Made by a program: the position numbers and the translations under genes. The notes under the pieces were generated by a model that had not been told where the DNA came from, ran no database searches, and saw only the letters and a list, made by a program, of their open reading frames with translations. 64,000 nucleotides of DNA, from assembly GCA_964580675.1 (NCBI GenBank), contig CAZOLI010000009.1, positions 27,623-91,622 of the forward strand, given 5' to 3'. Positions 62,973 through 64,000 of this stretch are shown one piece after another. How positions within the stretch are numbered: position 1 is the stretch's first letter; the number at the start of each line of letters is the position of its first letter. This stretch comes from CAZOLI01 sp964580675 (GTDB lineage Bacteria > Planctomycetota > MHYJ01 > CAYXQY01).

Positions 62973-62987
62973 CGGGACGTAACTCCC

Positions 62988-63080
62988 GGGAGCGGATAGG
63001 GGCTGGTGCCCCTCCTGGACTTCAAATCCAGTGAGCCCTGGTACACCGGGGTTGGTGGGTTCGATTCCCATGCGCTCCCG
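62988..63080 (+). tRNA. selC: tRNA-Sec (anticodon UCA)
   Basis: A 93-nt gene with the selenocysteine tRNA layout: acceptor GGGAGCGG against GCGCTCCC (seven pairs; the eighth is a G-G mismatch), a 6-bp D-stem (AGGGGC/GCCCCT) with T-G-G-T loop, anticodon stem CTGGA/TCCAG with loop C-T-T-C-A-A-A (anticodon UCA), a long variable arm with a 6-bp stem (CCCTGG/CCGGGG) and a T-arm with T-T-C-G-A-T-T. The discriminator is G, as in known bacterial tRNA-Sec. CCA is not encoded. selA, selB and selD are not in the window. Confidence 0.93.
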
Positions 63081-63145
63081 TTCACAAAAACGCCGAATGC
63101 AATAGTGGCAATCAGGATGTATTCCATTATGCCGAAACTGAACCG

Positions 63146-63439
63146 ATGACCAAGAACGACAACGATCGAAAACGCGTCCACATGACCATTTCGGGAAAAG
63201 TACAGGGTGTGTTTTTTCGGGACACCACGCGACGCACCGCAAATGACCTCGGCGTGACGGGTTGGGTAAAAAACCTTTCCGACGGCCGGGTCGAGGCCGT
63301 TGCCGAGGGCCCGGAGAACGCCGTCGACAAACTCGTGGAATTTGCACACGAAGGTCCCGCCAGGGCGAATGTGAAAAACGTGGAAGTGGAGGAAGAAACC
63401 CCCACCGACGAGTTCTCCGACTTCTCGATCCGATACTGA
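63146..63439 (+). CDS. acyP: Acylphosphatase
   Basis: 97 residues. The catalytic loop I-S-G-K-V-Q-G-V-F-F-R-D holds the conserved Arg (residue 25) and the later G-W-V-K-N-L-S-D-G-R-V-E the conserved Asn. It hydrolyses carboxyl-phosphate bonds such as acetyl phosphate or carbamoyl phosphate. The start lacks a clear ribosome-binding site; Met13 is an alternative but would trim the first strand. It lies 65 bp after selC and 76 bp before efp, and may be read from the same transcript. Confidence 0.92.
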   Translation: MTKNDNDRKRVHMTISGKVQGVFFRDTTRRTANDLGVTGWVKNLSDGRVEAVAEGPENAVDKLVEFAHEGPARANVKNVEVEEETPTDEFSDFSIRY

Positions 63440-63515
63440 TCCGGGTTTGAGACGAATTTGTCGAAACAACCCCATCGTCAGCTCATTTGTGTTTTATGGT
63501 TAGAGGAGAACGTTC

Positions 63516-64000
63516 ATGATTGAAGCGGGAGATCTTAGCGAAGGAAACGTGATCAAAATGGACGACACCTATTACCGGGTGGAGGACGTCCAGCATGTCA
63601 AAAAAAGCAGGGGACAGGCCTATATTCAGACCGAATTAAAAAACCTGGACGCCGGAGGCACCGTCAACAACCGCTTCCGGTCCGATGAAAAAGTGGAACG
63701 GATCCACACCAACGAAAAACCGATGCAGTACACCTACGAAAGCAACGGACGTTACCACTTTATGGACCTGGAATCCGCCGATGAAATCGTGTTCGACGAA
63801 TCCGACATCAAGGACGAAATTGAGTTCCTTCTTCCGAACCAGGAGGTCCGGGTGGTGATGTTTGAAGGAAAACCCGTGGACCTCAAACTCCCGAAAACGG
63901 TGGACCTCGAAGTGGTCGATACCCCTCCGCAGATCAAGGGGGCGACGGCCACCGACAAGTACAAGCCGGCCACACTCGAAACCGGCCTCGAAACACGGGT
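63516..64000 (+). CDS. efp: Translation elongation factor P, 3' truncated by window
   Basis: The first 161 residues of about 185-190 are visible; the gene leaves the right edge of the window. GAGGAG lies 7 nt before the ATG. The N-terminal KOW-like domain carries the loop that reaches the peptidyl-transferase centre, here V-K-K-S-R-G-Q-A-Y; an Arg occupies the position of the modified Lys34 of E. coli. Then come the two OB-fold domains, with Y-E-S-N-G-R-Y-H-F-M-D and P-P-Q-I-K-G-A-T-A-T-D-K-Y-K-P-A. EF-P rescues ribosomes at polyproline stretches. Confidence 0.95.
   Translation, partial: MIEAGDLSEGNVIKMDDTYYRVEDVQHVKKSRGQAYIQTELKNLDAGGTVNNRFRSDEKVERIHTNEKPMQYTYESNGRYHFMDLESADEIVFDESDIKDEIEFLLPNQEVRVVMFEGKPVDLKLPKTVDLEVVDTPPQIKGATATDKYKPATLETGLETR

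Noticed and set aside
1..64000. CRISPR arrays, transposases, integrases, phage genes, toxin-antitoxin pairs
   Set aside because: No regularly spaced repeats and no protein with such motifs was seen.

Overview
The window is chromosomal and densely coded on both strands. It is mostly core metabolism and cell-envelope genes, with no transposase, phage, CRISPR or toxin-antitoxin module that I can see. The best guess for the organism is a Planctomycetota (or wider PVC) bacterium, probably aerobic. This is an inference. It rests on a MoxR/DUF58/BatA-type von Willebrand cluster, several proteins that start with short zinc ribbons followed by one membrane helix, a Ser/Thr kinase fused to a PilZ-like domain, cysteine dioxygenase beside SCO and cytochrome oxidase subunit III, weak Shine-Dalgarno use, and acidic proteins. 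tRNA genes do not encode CCA. A tRNA-Sec gene shows that the organism probably makes selenoproteins, although none is evident here.

Layout. 1-4711 (minus): a FapA-like fragment, a NeuD/PglD-type acyltransferase, an RluD-type pseudouridine synthase, an NDP-sugar epimerase and a zinc-ribbon membrane protein. 5113-7802: a lipoprotein, a divergent SDR, a kinase-PilZ protein and tRNA-Ala(UGC) only 13 nt upstream of the kinase start. 7930-16314 (minus): seven complex I membrane-arm genes in the order nuoA-H-J-K-L-M-N, behind a good sigma70-type promoter. 16531-20541: an amidase, a glycerate kinase, a small YkvA-like protein and a leucine-dehydrogenase-like enzyme. 20569-27427 (minus): a tight operon of MoxR ATPase, DUF58, BatA-like and VWA membrane proteins. 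27953-33153: a large TPR protein with an HExxH site, then a zinc-ribbon/coiled-coil membrane protein. 33168-36368: hisS, a structured intergenic region, then rpsF-rpsR-rplI with a very acidic S6 tail.

36481-39174: a frameshifted small membrane protein, a free-standing LacI-type DNA-binding domain, a MEMO-family protein and a YjbQ-family protein. 39417-43332: mutY, the glycolytic pair pfkA-fba and a PIG-L deacetylase. 43433-45955: a complete polar amino-acid ABC importer. 46031-53509 (minus): lipoproteins, an M28 peptidase, a sugar nucleotidyltransferase, a methyltransferase and an S9 peptidase. 53616-58222: an RlmD-type methyltransferase, an aldo/keto reductase and a CoxIII-SCO-cysteine dioxygenase operon. 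58720-64000: a secreted unknown, dprA, a thiD-thiN fusion, selC, an acylphosphatase and the start of efp.

The most interesting signals are the tRNA-Sec gene, a rod-like structured RNA candidate between hisS and rpsF, the acidic extension of S6, the tRNA-Ala/kinase junction, a perfect CRP-type palindrome near 46840, and a complex I cluster without peripheral-arm genes. I did not find a clearly new multi-gene system.
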